DNA from: Paenibacillus sp. BJ-4
GTDB lineage: Bacteria; Bacillota; Bacilli; Paenibacillales; Paenibacillaceae
Length of the DNA stretch: 64,000 nucleotides
Direction: 5' to 3'
Assembly (NCBI RefSeq): GCF_020404765.1
Contig: NZ_JAIVEM010000027.1
Span: 62,001-126,000, forward strand
Part shown: piece after piece, positions 55,502 to 64,000 of the stretch
Layout: each line of letters begins with the position of its first letter
Position numbering within the stretch: the stretch's first letter is position 1
Notes under the pieces: model-generated
Told to the model about the DNA's origin: nothing
The model's database searches: none
Seen by the model: only the letters and a program-made list of their open reading frames with translations
Position numbers and translations under genes: made by a program

Positions 55502-57034
55502 CTATTCTTCTTTTGTAGCTAATAGTGATCTCACAATCGCTTTGGCCTCACTTCCTAATTTCCCGCTAAAATACTCCAAAACCTCTTCATAGTCACTAGA
55601 TTTATCAACCGTTTCTTGTAACATTCTATGGAATCCAGAATTCTCAACTTCCAGTTTAAAGACCTCTCTTGTGAGAGATCCAATATTTTCACCAAAGGTT
55701 TCGATAATCGGGCGCTCAGCTTTCAAAATCCTAGTTATACTACTTCTTAATATCCATACACAACTTTTTGGAACCTCTTGAAGAATAACTGGCGAATGCG
55801 TCGCTATAATACTAACTCCATTTCTAGCAATTAACAAATCGGATAATGCCCTTGTAAATGCCGCTAACAAAGGAGGATGAAGGTGCCCTTCAGGTTCGTC
55901 AATCAAAACCAGTGATTTTTCCTCGACCAATTCAACCAATTTTGTTGTGGTAAGTAACACAATCTTATGTCCGGAGCTCAACTGATTAAATAGCCTTGAT
56001 GCTTCAAGTCGGAATTCTCTTTCTTCCAAATCTTGAAGTTCAGTAAAATTGTATGCCTGAAAGAGAGGGTCCGTTTCTAACATCTCAATCGCTCTAATCC
56101 AACGATATTTTGATAGTTTGTTACAAGAATATGCGCTTTTCGCAAATTCTTGTGCAAGCTCATCACTAGTTTTGGTAATGATTCTTTTGTCTTTTTTAGA
56201 ATATTTTCTTAGTCCTACATAGGAGAACTTAACTTTGTTAAGCGAATTTGTTTCATCCTGCCTATTTTCTTCATTAGAACCAAGAATCTCAGTAGTATCA
56301 AATGCACTGAAACTAACATGTACAAGATTCGCAAAAACCTCACTATAATTTTCAACGACATCAGAGTATTCATCAATAATATCTCCATTACTTATATACC
56401 CTTCATGATTCGATAAAATTGTTTTGATCATATTATTAATTAAATGAGTTTTCCCCACACCATTTCTTCCAATTAGAGCATGTATATTTGTTGGAGGGTT
56501 AGACTCAGGCCTAACTTTAAAAGTTAAGTTTACTGGTTCTTCTTGATTCACTCTATATGTAAATCTGTAATTTGTAAGTTTCGCACCTCCGTGAGCAAGC
56601 CTTCTGTACTGTCCTGTGATAGACAAATTTGCTACACTCCGCATTAAAGATTCCCTTGTTACAGTCTCGTTAATAGCTTTATCATAATACTCCTTGTTAA
56701 AGGCTATATCATTTAGTGCATTCAACACGTTAGTTCTAATTTTATCGCCCAATTTCTTCAGTGCTTCATAATAAGACTCATCTTGACCTAATGAGAAAAA
56801 CTTCTCATCTAGTTTATGAAATTCAGATGGAATGCTAGGTCTTCCATCTTCTAATCCAATCTCACCTATTTTCACATTTCCAATATAGTGCTCAGTATGC
56901 TCCGCATCAATATATACTAACTTATACATTGTTCTGAAAGTATACCAATCATCCCAACCATCTATTAATAAGTATAATTGATTTGAATCTTTAGATATGA
57001 GATCGCTAACAACCTTAATTAACAAATTAATCAC
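55502..57034 (-). CDS. ABC-type/OLD-like AAA ATPase (PtuA-like, Septu-type defence)
   Basis: 510 residues. An N-terminal region of about 165 residues of unknown fold precedes the ATPase, with Walker A LIGRNGVGKTHLI at 189-197, signature LSSGHKIVLL, Walker B SLVLIDEPEGHLHPP near 378-391, and the H-loop IIATHSPVI near 413. This matches AAA_21-type ATPases found in OLD, Septu and retron effectors. The first codon is uncertain (GTG 57034 beside a GAGGA site, or TTG 57025 with normal spacing). With the HNH gene it forms the candidate defence cargo of the transposon. It could also be part of a less-known ATPase-nuclease pair. Confidence 0.8.
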   Translation of the reverse strand: MINLLIKVVSDLISKDSNQLYLLIDGWDDWYTFRTMYKLVYIDAEHTEHYIGNVKIGEIGLEDGRPSIPSEFHKLDEKFFSLGQDESYYEALKKLGDKIRTNVLNALNDIAFNKEYYDKAINETVTRESLMRSVANLSITGQYRRLAHGGAKLTNYRFTYRVNQEEPVNLTFKVRPESNPPTNIHALIGRNGVGKTHLINNMIKTILSNHEGYISNGDIIDEYSDVVENYSEVFANLVHVSFSAFDTTEILGSNEENRQDETNSLNKVKFSYVGLRKYSKKDKRIITKTSDELAQEFAKSAYSCNKLSKYRWIRAIEMLETDPLFQAYNFTELQDLEEREFRLEASRLFNQLSSGHKIVLLTTTKLVELVEEKSLVLIDEPEGHLHPPLLAAFTRALSDLLIARNGVSIIATHSPVILQEVPKSCVWILRSSITRILKAERPIIETFGENIGSLTREVFKLEVENSGFHRMLQETVDKSSDYEEVLEYFSGKLGSEAKAIVRSLLATKEE

Positions 57035-57082
57035 TCCTCATGAATCATACGCTTTTGGACAACTTTCCTTAAGAAAAACCAT

Positions 57083-57114
57083 AAAAAGGCCGAGATATTT
57101 CTTCTCGACCTTTT
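57083..57114. terminator. terminator between ATPase gene and TraB pseudogene
   Basis: AAAAAGGCCGAG and CTCGACCTTTT form a stem with A/T runs on both sides. On the minus strand it ends the TraB-family gene, upstream of the ATPase gene. Confidence 0.7.
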
Positions 57115-57190
57115 CTCTGCGGTACGTCCACTATAAACATATTCTACTTGATAATGGCATATCCAGTCAATTTGCGATATCACAAATTTC

Positions 57191-57972
57191 TTATTTCAGT
57201 TCTACTGTATATCCCTTATCCTCCAGCAACTTCACGATTCCAATCTCACCCAGATAGTGCGCCGCGCCAACCACAATGAAATACTCCTCGTTTTTGCCGT
57301 TTTTCAGATATCCGTCGATTTTGTCGGCCATGCCGATGTTCTGGTCGATCAACATTGCTTGGTTGTATTTCTCATCATCGGAGAAGCTATTCGTCAGCTT
57401 AAGTAACTGCTCGTCATTGCCTCTTTCCACATTTCACGCTATCATCCAACACATCGAAGTTGACCAGCGTGGCTATCGGGGTTTTCTCTTGCATCTCTTT
57501 GGAAAAATCATTGAACTTACCTAGTTGGGACTCGTAGGGATCCCAGCTCAATGACTGGCAATTTGCGTTCGATTACCTTCTGGATGAAATGCAAATCCAC
57601 TCCTGCGGACGCTTCATTGCAAGTCTTCATCGACTTCAGGCTTGCAAGCGTGCCCTCTATCACCCAAGGCTTGAATGTATCCAGTGCATTCGGCTTCAAT
57701 CCATTTCACTTCAAAATCTCTTCCAATTTGGTATACGTTTCGCTAGAGATGTGGTCTTTCAGAGTTGTTCCGTCCTGGTACGTGCCTAGATTCAGAACTA
57801 GCTTCTGTTGCACCTCGCCAGCTGCTTTGCTGATATCGATCTCTACGCCAAGATAATCCGTCTCGGCAAAAGCCTCTTCGAACTCCTTGCGCAACAGTTA
57901 GAAGCTGTCGTCCGCGATATGCATCGAACCTACCAGGTACACCGTGTTGCCATTGCTTTCAACTTCCCACAT
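57191..57972 (-). pseudogene. TraB/GumN family protein, decayed
   Basis: Pieces in shifting frames give the family in order: MWEVESNGNTVYLVGSMHIA near 57972, RKEFEEAFAETDYLGVEIDI, then AGVDLHFIQKVIERKLPVIEL, and finally EEYFIVVGAAHYLGEIGIVK before a normal stop. These are the GSxH and GAxHLxG landmarks of TraB/GumN domain proteins. At least three stops or shifts break it, so it is a pseudogene. It has higher GC than the cargo genes beside it. Confidence 0.8.
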
Positions 57973-58108
57973 GAAGCCGCGTCACCCGTCTGGACGGTTA
58001 CTGTTGCTTCTCTTTTGGATACCAACAGAACTGTACGCGTTGTTGTGTCCCAGTTTTTGGATCGGCTACACTTGCTTGGGCAGATAAAGATGAAGGGGCG
58101 AATCTACT

Positions 58109-58390
58109 ATGCCGAAACAAAGACGCACATTCAAAACAGAATTCAAGAATCAAATAGTTTATATGTATAATAAAGTAAAATTAAGGACAGATATTGCTCG
58201 TGAATACGACTTAAGTGCTTCTGCACTGGATCGTTGGATTGCACAGAGTCAAAACTCAGGTTCTTTCACAGAAAAGGCCAATCGTACACCGGAGGAAAAT
58301 GAACTCCGTGCTTTACGCAAAGAAATCCAGCAACTCAGAATGGAGAAAGATATTTTAAAGCAAGCCGCGCTGATCATGGAACGAAAGTAA
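58109..58390 (+). CDS. IS3-family transposase OrfA (HTH)
   Basis: 93 residues with the HTH RRTFKTEFKNQIVYMYNK ... IAREYDLSASALDRWI and a leucine-zipper tail (ENELRALRKEIQQLRMEKDI) typical of IS3 OrfA. It reads to a normal stop at the OrfB overlap region. It is intact but has no working OrfB partner here. Confidence 0.85.
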   Translation: MPKQRRTFKTEFKNQIVYMYNKVKLRTDIAREYDLSASALDRWIAQSQNSGSFTEKANRTPEENELRALRKEIQQLRMEKDILKQAALIMERK

Positions 58391-58392
58391 AG

Positions 58393-59117
58393 GTGATTCG
58401 CAATAACGCGCACAAATACACGGTACCAGCAATGTGCAAAGTCCTAGAACTACCACGTAGTTCCTATTACTACAAACCGGAATCGGCTGAAAATGAAAAC
58501 GAAAAACGATTGGAGCATGAGACTATCTAGATACTCAATGTCAGTCGAAACAATTATGGAGTCGCATCATGAAAAGTATGGCTTAGTCTCCAACTACACG
58601 ATTGCTCAGTACAAACCTTCTAAGAGCGATCCCAATGAGTCTCCAGCCCAGAACCACTTACAACGTAAATTCCAACTTGAGAAGCCCTGCGCCGTTGTCG
58701 TGAGCGATCTAACGTACGTACGGGTCACTGGAAAATGGCATTACGTTCGTTTGTTGACCTTTTTAACCGTGGTTTCAGCAAGCGGTCCTAGAAAGACAGT
58801 ATCGCTCGTTTACAAGGCCATTGCAAGCCTATCTATCCGACTTGACCATATCCAGATGTTTCATACTGATCGATGCAAAGAGAGTTCGATAACCAGCGGA
58901 TCTTCCAAGCTTTATAAACATCTGGTATCATCCATTCACTCAGCGCAAAGGGTTGCCCTTATGATAACACTGTCGCAGAAGCCACATTTAAAATTTTCGC
59001 TAACCAGACCCATTTTCTAAAGGAGGAGCAGCTTGCTGTCGAACTGCGCTGAAAATGTCCACTGGCTTAACCACCATCGCATTCACGGTACAATAGGTTA
59101 CCTCACACCCATATAAG
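58393..59117 (+). pseudogene. IS3-family transposase OrfB, disrupted
   Basis: The frame starts VIRNNAHKYTVPAMCKVLEL and meets a stop at about 58530. Homology continues with GLVSNYTIAQYKPS and the DDE parts: VVSDLTYVRV (first Asp), MFHTDR (second Asp) and, after a shift, CPYDNTVAEATFKIF (Glu). A further stop lies before the end. The loop between the first two motifs is short, and the transposase is surely inactive. Confidence 0.85.
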
Positions 59118-59197
59118 CTAGAAAAGTGCCCTCAAGTTGCTGTACAGTTTTGTATTAACAATCCAGTAGTCATTTCAATGTTATTGAGTGAGTGACT

Positions 59198-60043
59198 TTA
59201 TGATTTTTTGTGAGTTTTGACTCGGTTACGAAGACTACTACTCGAGTATGAGTGATAGCTAAAACCAGCTAGCTTTACATATTCTTTCACGATTAAAGCA
59301 ACGCCTTTATCAGAAAGTCTTTTATCACTTAGATGTCCGTGTTTATTTATTGACCTAAACAAAGCTCCAGACCTAATTTCAGACTTCACCACCCACTCCT
59401 TAACAGCACTGACTGGGCAGTTCTTCTCATTAGGATAAAGCGTTAATGTTCCTTCTTTATAATTCCTCTGATTACTTCGTGTTTTCTCAAAATGCACTAT
59501 TAAATTGTGATCTTGATCGAATTTAATATCCTCGAAGTTGATTGAAACTAACTCGCTCCTATTAAATAAACCTTCATAACCCAATAGTAAAATTGCTTTA
59601 TCACGAGCACCTTTCAAATTCTGTGGCAGTACTTCAATCAACCTGTTAAGCATTCTTTTATTAATAGACTTTTTGCTACTCTCATCCGTGCCGTAAGTCT
59701 TATTCAGTCCAATAATTACGGAGTTTACCAACGAAGTTTTTGGAGTGAGAAATCCTGATGAGAGATGTGCCTGACAAATTGCAACTATCCTTCTTTTTAT
59801 TGTGCTGGTTTTGTACCCGTTTAGAATAAGGCTTACAATGTATAAAGAAAATTCCCGATCAGTCGCTGGTAAAGACTGATAGCCATATAAATCGCACCAA
59901 TCCATAAAATCGGCTAGGTCAGAAGCGTAGGCGCGATTTGTACTATATGATTTTGGAATTAAGCTTCTCTTCGTCCTAACTTTCAAAACTTCATCCATCA
60001 CTTTTGAGATTTTTACAAGATCTGTATCATTTGATATCTGCAT
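59198..60043 (-). CDS. tyrosine recombinase (phage-integrase family), C-terminally truncated
   Basis: 281 residues. The N-terminal SAM-like core-binding domain (SYSTNRAYASDLADFMDWC) and the start of the catalytic domain (GARDKAILLLGYEGLFNRSEL, first Arg162) are present. The next motif reads YSSSSLRNRV, where the catalytic HxxR is expected, so the histidine is missing. The protein ends 8 residues later, with no third box or catalytic tyrosine. The IS3 remnant lies directly beyond. It is 43 bp after tniQ, taking the place of a resolvase in Tni-type operons. It is probably inactive now. Confidence 0.8.
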   Translation of the reverse strand: MQISNDTDLVKISKVMDEVLKVRTKRSLIPKSYSTNRAYASDLADFMDWCDLYGYQSLPATDREFSLYIVSLILNGYKTSTIKRRIVAICQAHLSSGFLTPKTSLVNSVIIGLNKTYGTDESSKKSINKRMLNRLIEVLPQNLKGARDKAILLLGYEGLFNRSELVSINFEDIKFDQDHNLIVHFEKTRSNQRNYKEGTLTLYPNEKNCPVSAVKEWVVKSEIRSGALFRSINKHGHLSDKRLSDKGVALIVKEYVKLAGFSYHSYSSSSLRNRVKTHKKS

Positions 60044-60085
60044 ATGATACCCCCAAGAGAGAGATATTCTTCAGTTCATTAAAAT

Positions 60086-61048
60086 TCAATTTCTTTTTTT
60101 ATGAGATATTGCGTTTAAGAGAATGTCCTCTATTTCCTCCTGGAAATGAGCGTTATGAAAGTTCCCTTGGGCTTTTCTTCTTTGGATATAACTCTTCATT
60201 GCTCTGCTGACTTTCATAAACGGTTCTCGATTTAGATCACTATACAGTTCTAAAAGCTCTTCATAAAAAACATCTTGGTCTAGTTTTTCAAAAAATGCAC
60301 AAATATTCTGAGAAGGATCGATTAAAACTTCATAAACCTCCTCCAAATGCCGATGTAGCAGATTAATATCTTCTGCATAACCTTGGTATTTGGAGAGTTT
60401 CTTTATTTTTCGTTTATCTAATAAATTGGCCAACTTAAACATTAACTCAATTACTGCGTCCACCGAAAATGGATTCAGATAGCTTGACAGCACAGTATCA
60501 TCGTTCTTAGAATTCATCAGGATGGAGTGAAAATACAAGTTATGATTATCTTCTTTTTGCTTTATATACATTCTTTTTGCATCCCTAAAATCTCTGCGGC
60601 ATTTACATATGCCCAAATCTACACTCACGCTTTCAATTTTCCTCCCACACTCACACTCGGATACCATAAGATAATGATGCAAATGACAAGTGGTATATCC
60701 TACAAATCTCCAAATGCTCCTATAGTACATTTTATCGTCTAAGCACTCGGGGCATATTTTTATTTTTTCATTTAAGAAGGCTATTTGTTTTAGAAATTCG
60801 TTTCTCTTGACCATATTGAAAATTTCTTCGCTGTAAAACATTCTTCTTATCTGATCTATTGGTAAGAATAACGTTTGTTTAAATATTTCTTGTTGCTCAT
60901 TCATTGTATAATCGTCTATGTTCTTAGTTAAATTAAGAACGTAGTTGATCATGCTTATATTCTGGTAATTATTCTCCTTGAGAATTCTACTCAAATAGCT
61001 TTTTATGGTCTCATGCAGATATGGATAAGGTAAACTTAATAGTCTCAT
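60086..61048 (-). CDS. tniQ: TniQ/TnsD-family target selector
   Basis: 320 residues. It starts LLSLPYPYLHETIKSYLSRI, typical of TniQ. A zinc module follows with Cys99-x2-Cys102 (ICPECL), Cys121-His122 (TTCHLHH) and Cys132/Cys134 (ECECG). The C-terminal half is helical and charged. At this length it is closer to TniQ or a short TnsD than to the 500-residue Tn7 TnsD. It links the target DNA to TnsC. The gene follows tnsC by 43 bp. Confidence 0.88.
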   Translation of the reverse strand: MRLLSLPYPYLHETIKSYLSRILKENNYQNISMINYVLNLTKNIDDYTMNEQQEIFKQTLFLPIDQIRRMFYSEEIFNMVKRNEFLKQIAFLNEKIKICPECLDDKMYYRSIWRFVGYTTCHLHHYLMVSECECGRKIESVSVDLGICKCRRDFRDAKRMYIKQKEDNHNLYFHSILMNSKNDDTVLSSYLNPFSVDAVIELMFKLANLLDKRKIKKLSKYQGYAEDINLLHRHLEEVYEVLIDPSQNICAFFEKLDQDVFYEELLELYSDLNREPFMKVSRAMKSYIQRRKAQGNFHNAHFQEEIEDILLNAISHKKRN

Positions 61049-61091
61049 GGCAGCCTCAATTCACATAAGTTGAACAGATCTCCTATCTTGT

Positions 61092-62114
61092 TCACGTTGA
61101 TTTCTTTCTTGTTCTCTTTTTTGAGTCGATTAACTTGACTTTGTATCTATTTTCCGCATCCTCTTCCGCCTTCATTACTGTTTCAAGATCAAATTCAGGC
61201 GAACTAAATGGATTGATTACAAAGGGTCGACCCACCTGCTTAATCTTCATTAAAGCTCTCGATAGGTCGCATTCACCTATTTGATCTGCACCATTCATTG
61301 CGGCAATCATCGTAGCCTCTTCCATTAACTTCATAACGTAAAATGGGACCCCTCTTGAAATGTAAAATATTTTACTCGCTAATTGAGGATCGGCCAAATT
61401 AGCCGGGTTAGGAAAAGGGAGTTGACTATCAATTTTCTTTAAAAATATGCGAAAGGTTAATATCTCTTCAACTGTACCAAAAGCAAAAGGCTCCATCTCG
61501 ATCTTATTACAGTATCTTCGATCCAGTTGCGGATTTTTAATAAAGACTTTTACGGATTCTGGCATACCACAAAGAACAACCGCTATATTTATTTCTTCAG
61601 TAAAAGTCTTCACCCAATTTGAGGCCGTCGCCAAAACATGATCTGTATCTGCATCAATTAAATGCTGAAACTCATCAAGAATGATCATTTTAGTACCCAA
61701 ATTCTTGACAAATTTGTGGATACGGCTTGTTAACTCCACTTCCGTTCCTTTATGGTGCAAAGGATCTCCCATAACCTCAAGAACTTTAGACGCCAGCATG
61801 CGGTTTGTTGCTTTGGGTGGAACTCGTACATGCAAGACCGGGATGTTTGTGTATTCCCTATCTTCCTCTACAACAATCTTACTCGGATACCTGTCCCTGA
61901 ATTCTTGAGTCAATGTACTTTTGCCCACACCAGTTGGGCCATATATATATAGCCCTTCGGGACTTACAGATCCTTCCGATAAATGAAGCATCATCTCTAA
62001 CTCATCAAGAAGCTCTAAGTACTTGGGGTGATGGACAATCAGAGCCTTTAAATGTTCTTTACGTCTTTTCAGTTCGTCGAAATCAGCCTTCATGCCGTTT
62101 AAAGATTGGAACAT
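61092..62114 (-). CDS. tnsC: TnsC/TniB-family AAA+ ATPase
   Basis: 340 residues. Walker A is YIYGPTGVGKSTLTQEF (59-67), Walker B MIILDEFQHLID near 145-154, and the sensor/arginine part LCGMPESVKVF ... QLDRRYCNKIEM follows. This is the transposition regulator that connects TniQ at the target with the TnsB transposase. The ATG follows an AAAGGGGGG site inside the intergenic 3 bases after tnsB, so it is coupled to tnsB. Confidence 0.92.
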   Translation of the reverse strand: MFQSLNGMKADFDELKRRKEHLKALIVHHPKYLELLDELEMMLHLSEGSVSPEGLYIYGPTGVGKSTLTQEFRDRYPSKIVVEEDREYTNIPVLHVRVPPKATNRMLASKVLEVMGDPLHHKGTEVELTSRIHKFVKNLGTKMIILDEFQHLIDADTDHVLATASNWVKTFTEEINIAVVLCGMPESVKVFIKNPQLDRRYCNKIEMEPFAFGTVEEILTFRIFLKKIDSQLPFPNPANLADPQLASKIFYISRGVPFYVMKLMEEATMIAAMNGADQIGECDLSRALMKIKQVGRPFVINPFSSPEFDLETVMKAEEDAENRYKVKLIDSKKRTRKKST

Positions 62115-62117
62115 GGA

Positions 62118-64000
62118 TTATCCCCCCTTTGTACTCGTTTCCCATTTTCTAGCCATTTCATCCAAATCTATATCGGCAACAAATAACTCTCCTGGCTTTG
62201 GTTTATCAATTACTACCTTCTCTTTTGAAGGATTAAGCTCTTCATCCGTCACATTACTCTTACCTTTATAATCACTTACATTATTGATAATGATATTATC
62301 GGAGATACTGGATATTCGCTCACTTGGAACGCCATGAATCGCACTTGCCACTGTCTCAATAGCCGCACGCTCAGAACGCTTTCTAGATTTTTCTCTTTTG
62401 TAACTTCGCTTATCTTCCGCTTGTATCTCTTCGATAGCACGTCGAGCATAACCCAGATGTGTGTTCTCAAATTCATTAAATGTACTGTTATCTTTTCCGC
62501 TCAGAAATAAAAGCAATTGAGCGTGTATGGGGTATGACTTGTCAATATTATTCTTTAATAATCCACCATCTTTTATATAAGCTTGAACATACTTCTTATT
62601 TAGATCGTCACGAACGTAAACCACTCTCATATCCGAACCAAATCGCACCGTTACAGTCCGACTTCTACCCTCTTGTTCTAATCTTCTTCTTAAATTATTA
62701 AGTTCCTCACTGAAAAAGAAATGTCCCATTAGTTCTATGCCTCTCGGAACAATAACTCGGGTCACACTGTTAGTTGAGAATATGAGTTCTAAGTATTCCC
62801 TCTTGTAAGCTAATTTGGGGTGTACTTTCATTTCTCTAAGACCTTGTTTCCATATTTCTTCTGGAACTCCTCGGATAGCTTCTCCCCTGTTATAATTGTT
62901 GGCTACCATATCCACTATGGCAATATGAGCAATGTGATATAAGCTATTAAGACTAACAGTAGCCTTGGACTCAGCGTTATACTCCCCCTTCTCTCTAACA
63001 TTGGAAAAGAGAGAGCCCACAAGGCCTTGAAAGGCCTTGTGATTAATGTTTCCTAAGGCTTGTTCTACTTTACCTTTTTGGTTCCCATGTTTGGCTGCAG
63101 CATATCGAAGACCGATTCCTAAGGCACCACAGACCTCTTCTACTTCACTAGAATCGTTAACTCTCGCATTGTCTAACAATATATTTTGGGGAATACCATA
63201 AGCGGTCCATTCATTTTGAACTTTAGGATATAACTCTTTAATATTTGTTTTAGGCAAAATGCAATGAAGAAGAAGCTGCTTCCAATCTGCTGCATTCGGC
63301 TCCTTTTTCATAATTAAGTGAAATCCCATAGGCTCATTTGTGGCTTGATCGATACCATACATGAAAACCGGGCGAAAAGATTCCTCCAAATCAAAATCGA
63401 CTATGAGACAGTCCACAGGTGTCCAATCAAGCTCCATAACTTCAAGAGGACGAGTCGCTCTTTCCGGTGTTTTAGACCCAAAATGTTTTAGATTGGCGTT
63501 AGCTGTGCCCAACATTTCCTTATCTCTGTCATACGTATCGACTTGCTCCTTTTGAATCCTTCGAAATGTAGATTCTGATGGAACTTTTAACCTCTCTTGT
63601 TCATCCCTTGTATCATTAATATCTTTCAGATAACTTTTTAACACCGTATACTGATCTTTAATGGCTGTAGTCTCTGATTGGTTACCATATTTAGTGATAA
63701 TTCTTGAAATTTCCGTCATTTCAATTTCAGATATTCTTCGAGAATTTGGTCCTCTCCTCTTAGGGATCAAGTCTATCTTGTACTCCCGTTTAAGCCAAAG
63801 ATGAACCCATCTATAAAAAGAAGCCACTGATAGTTTTTGATTAGGTTTTAGACTATCCGGGTAGCCTTCCAAGTATTTTCTTACTTCTGATGCCTTTAGC
63901 TTTCCTACGATAAAAGGTTCTATTACCTGATATCGTTTATTCATAATGTCAATCTCTTCGGGCGCATAGTCTCGTAAATCAAACTCAATCGCATTTTCAA
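62118..64000 (-). CDS. tnsB: TnsB/TniA-family DDE transposase (5' end outside the window)
   Basis: 609 codons from the first ATG inside the window, but the frame stays open for 18 more codons to base 64000 (ENAIEFDLRDYAPEEIDI), which looks like a TnsB N-terminus, so the start lies outside. An HTH region, an rve/DDE core with VMELDWTPVD, NILLDNARVND and KGKVEQALG, and a Mu-type C-terminal beta-barrel domain (TRVIVPRGIELMGHFFF) are visible. The C-terminal tail is charged and ends KWETSTKGG. The product cuts and joins the 3' ends of the transposon. A tnsA gene, if present, would be outside. Confidence 0.92.
   Translation of the reverse strand, partial: ENAIEFDLRDYAPEEIDIMNKRYQVIEPFIVGKLKASEVRKYLEGYPDSLKPNQKLSVASFYRWVHLWLKREYKIDLIPKRRGPNSRRISEIEMTEISRIITKYGNQSETTAIKDQYTVLKSYLKDINDTRDEQERLKVPSESTFRRIQKEQVDTYDRDKEMLGTANANLKHFGSKTPERATRPLEVMELDWTPVDCLIVDFDLEESFRPVFMYGIDQATNEPMGFHLIMKKEPNAADWKQLLLHCILPKTNIKELYPKVQNEWTAYGIPQNILLDNARVNDSSEVEEVCGALGIGLRYAAAKHGNQKGKVEQALGNINHKAFQGLVGSLFSNVREKGEYNAESKATVSLNSLYHIAHIAIVDMVANNYNRGEAIRGVPEEIWKQGLREMKVHPKLAYKREYLELIFSTNSVTRVIVPRGIELMGHFFFSEELNNLRRRLEQEGRSRTVTVRFGSDMRVVYVRDDLNKKYVQAYIKDGGLLKNNIDKSYPIHAQLLLFLSGKDNSTFNEFENTHLGYARRAIEEIQAEDKRSYKREKSRKRSERAAIETVASAIHGVPSERISSISDNIIINNVSDYKGKSNVTDEELNPSKEKVVIDKPKPGELFVADIDLDEMARKWETSTKGG

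Larger units (their letters stand above)
58109..59190 (+). mobile_element. IS3-family insertion sequence remnant
   Basis: It carries an intact OrfA-like HTH gene and a broken OrfB transposase, followed by the usual C-terminal end (GYLTPI, then VQFCINNPVV in a shifted frame). The outer ends are not clear; I found no convincing terminal inverted repeat. It abuts the 3' end of the tyrosine recombinase gene at about 59195. Confidence 0.75.
53942..64000 (-). mobile_element. Tn7/Tni-like transposon, left end and most of its length
   Basis: The proposed left end at 53942 starts TGTGCGGTGTCATAATTAG, and is followed by three spaced repeats that look like TnsB sites. At the other side a tnsB-tnsC-tniQ-recombinase operon reads inward from beyond the window edge, as in Tn7 and Tn402/Tn5053-type elements. 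Between lie an ATPase-HNH pair, a TraB-family pseudogene and an IS3-family remnant. The five bases before the end are CTCAC, the candidate target duplication. The right end lies outside the window. A terminus at 53949 (TGTCATAATTAG) is the alternative. Confidence 0.75.

Noticed and set aside
58000..59200. Complete IS3 element
   Set aside because: OrfB carries several stops and shifts and no terminal inverted repeats were found.

Overview
The window reads as chromosomal DNA of a spore-forming, low-to-mid GC Gram-positive of the Paenibacillus type, close to the P. polymyxa group in gene content. The evidence is a GerA-type germinant receptor operon, strong GGAGG ribosome-binding sites, an Fnr-type box, CcpA cre-like sites, many PTS operons and a secreted GH5 mannanase. 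No rRNA, tRNA or CRISPR array was found.

Layout. 1-2.2 kb: start of the nitrite reductase large subunit gene (leftward) behind an Fnr-type box, then a TetR regulator and an Asp23-like protein. 2.3-6.3 kb: a three-gene spore germination receptor operon. 6.3-12.9 kb: a damaged PRD-type regulator followed by a lactose/cellobiose-family PTS operon (IIA, IIC, mannonate dehydratase-like protein, GH1 phospho-glycosidase, IIB). 13.2-14.3 kb: secreted mannanase behind a cre site. 14.3-18.6 kb: a secreted beta-lactamase-fold protein and a LytTR two-component pair. 18.7-23.5 kb: trehalose operon treA-treP-treR with TreR-type operators over its promoter. 23.6-30.1 kb: LysE-type exporter divergent from an XRE-cupin regulator, an acetyltransferase, an MFS transporter, and a GH2 glycosidase behind a Nif3-like protein. 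30.3-31.9 kb: ECF-like sigma factor with its membrane partner. 32.2-39.3 kb: mannose-family PTS (IIA-IIB-IIC-IID) behind a textbook sigma-54 promoter, its activator LevR, and rpoN next to it. 39.5-44.4 kb: BASS transporter, an amino acid permease with a structured leader, epoxide hydrolase and MarR.

From 44.4 kb the DNA becomes patchy. Gene remnants and an ATPase half fused to a cut short-chain dehydrogenase precede a cluster of enone/aldehyde-type oxidoreductases with two related TetR regulators. Next come an orphan gene and several broken genes, with three copies of a 13-bp motif.

From about 53.94 kb to the window edge lies most of a Tn7/Tni-like transposon. Its left end has a TGT terminus and three spaced copies of a TnsB-site-like repeat. 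Inside are a two-gene ATPase plus HNH nuclease module resembling Septu (PtuAB) anti-phage defence, a dead TraB-family gene, an IS3-family remnant, a tyrosine recombinase lacking its C-terminal catalytic part, TniQ, TnsC and TnsB. The tnsB frame is still open at base 64000, so its start, any tnsA and the right end lie outside.
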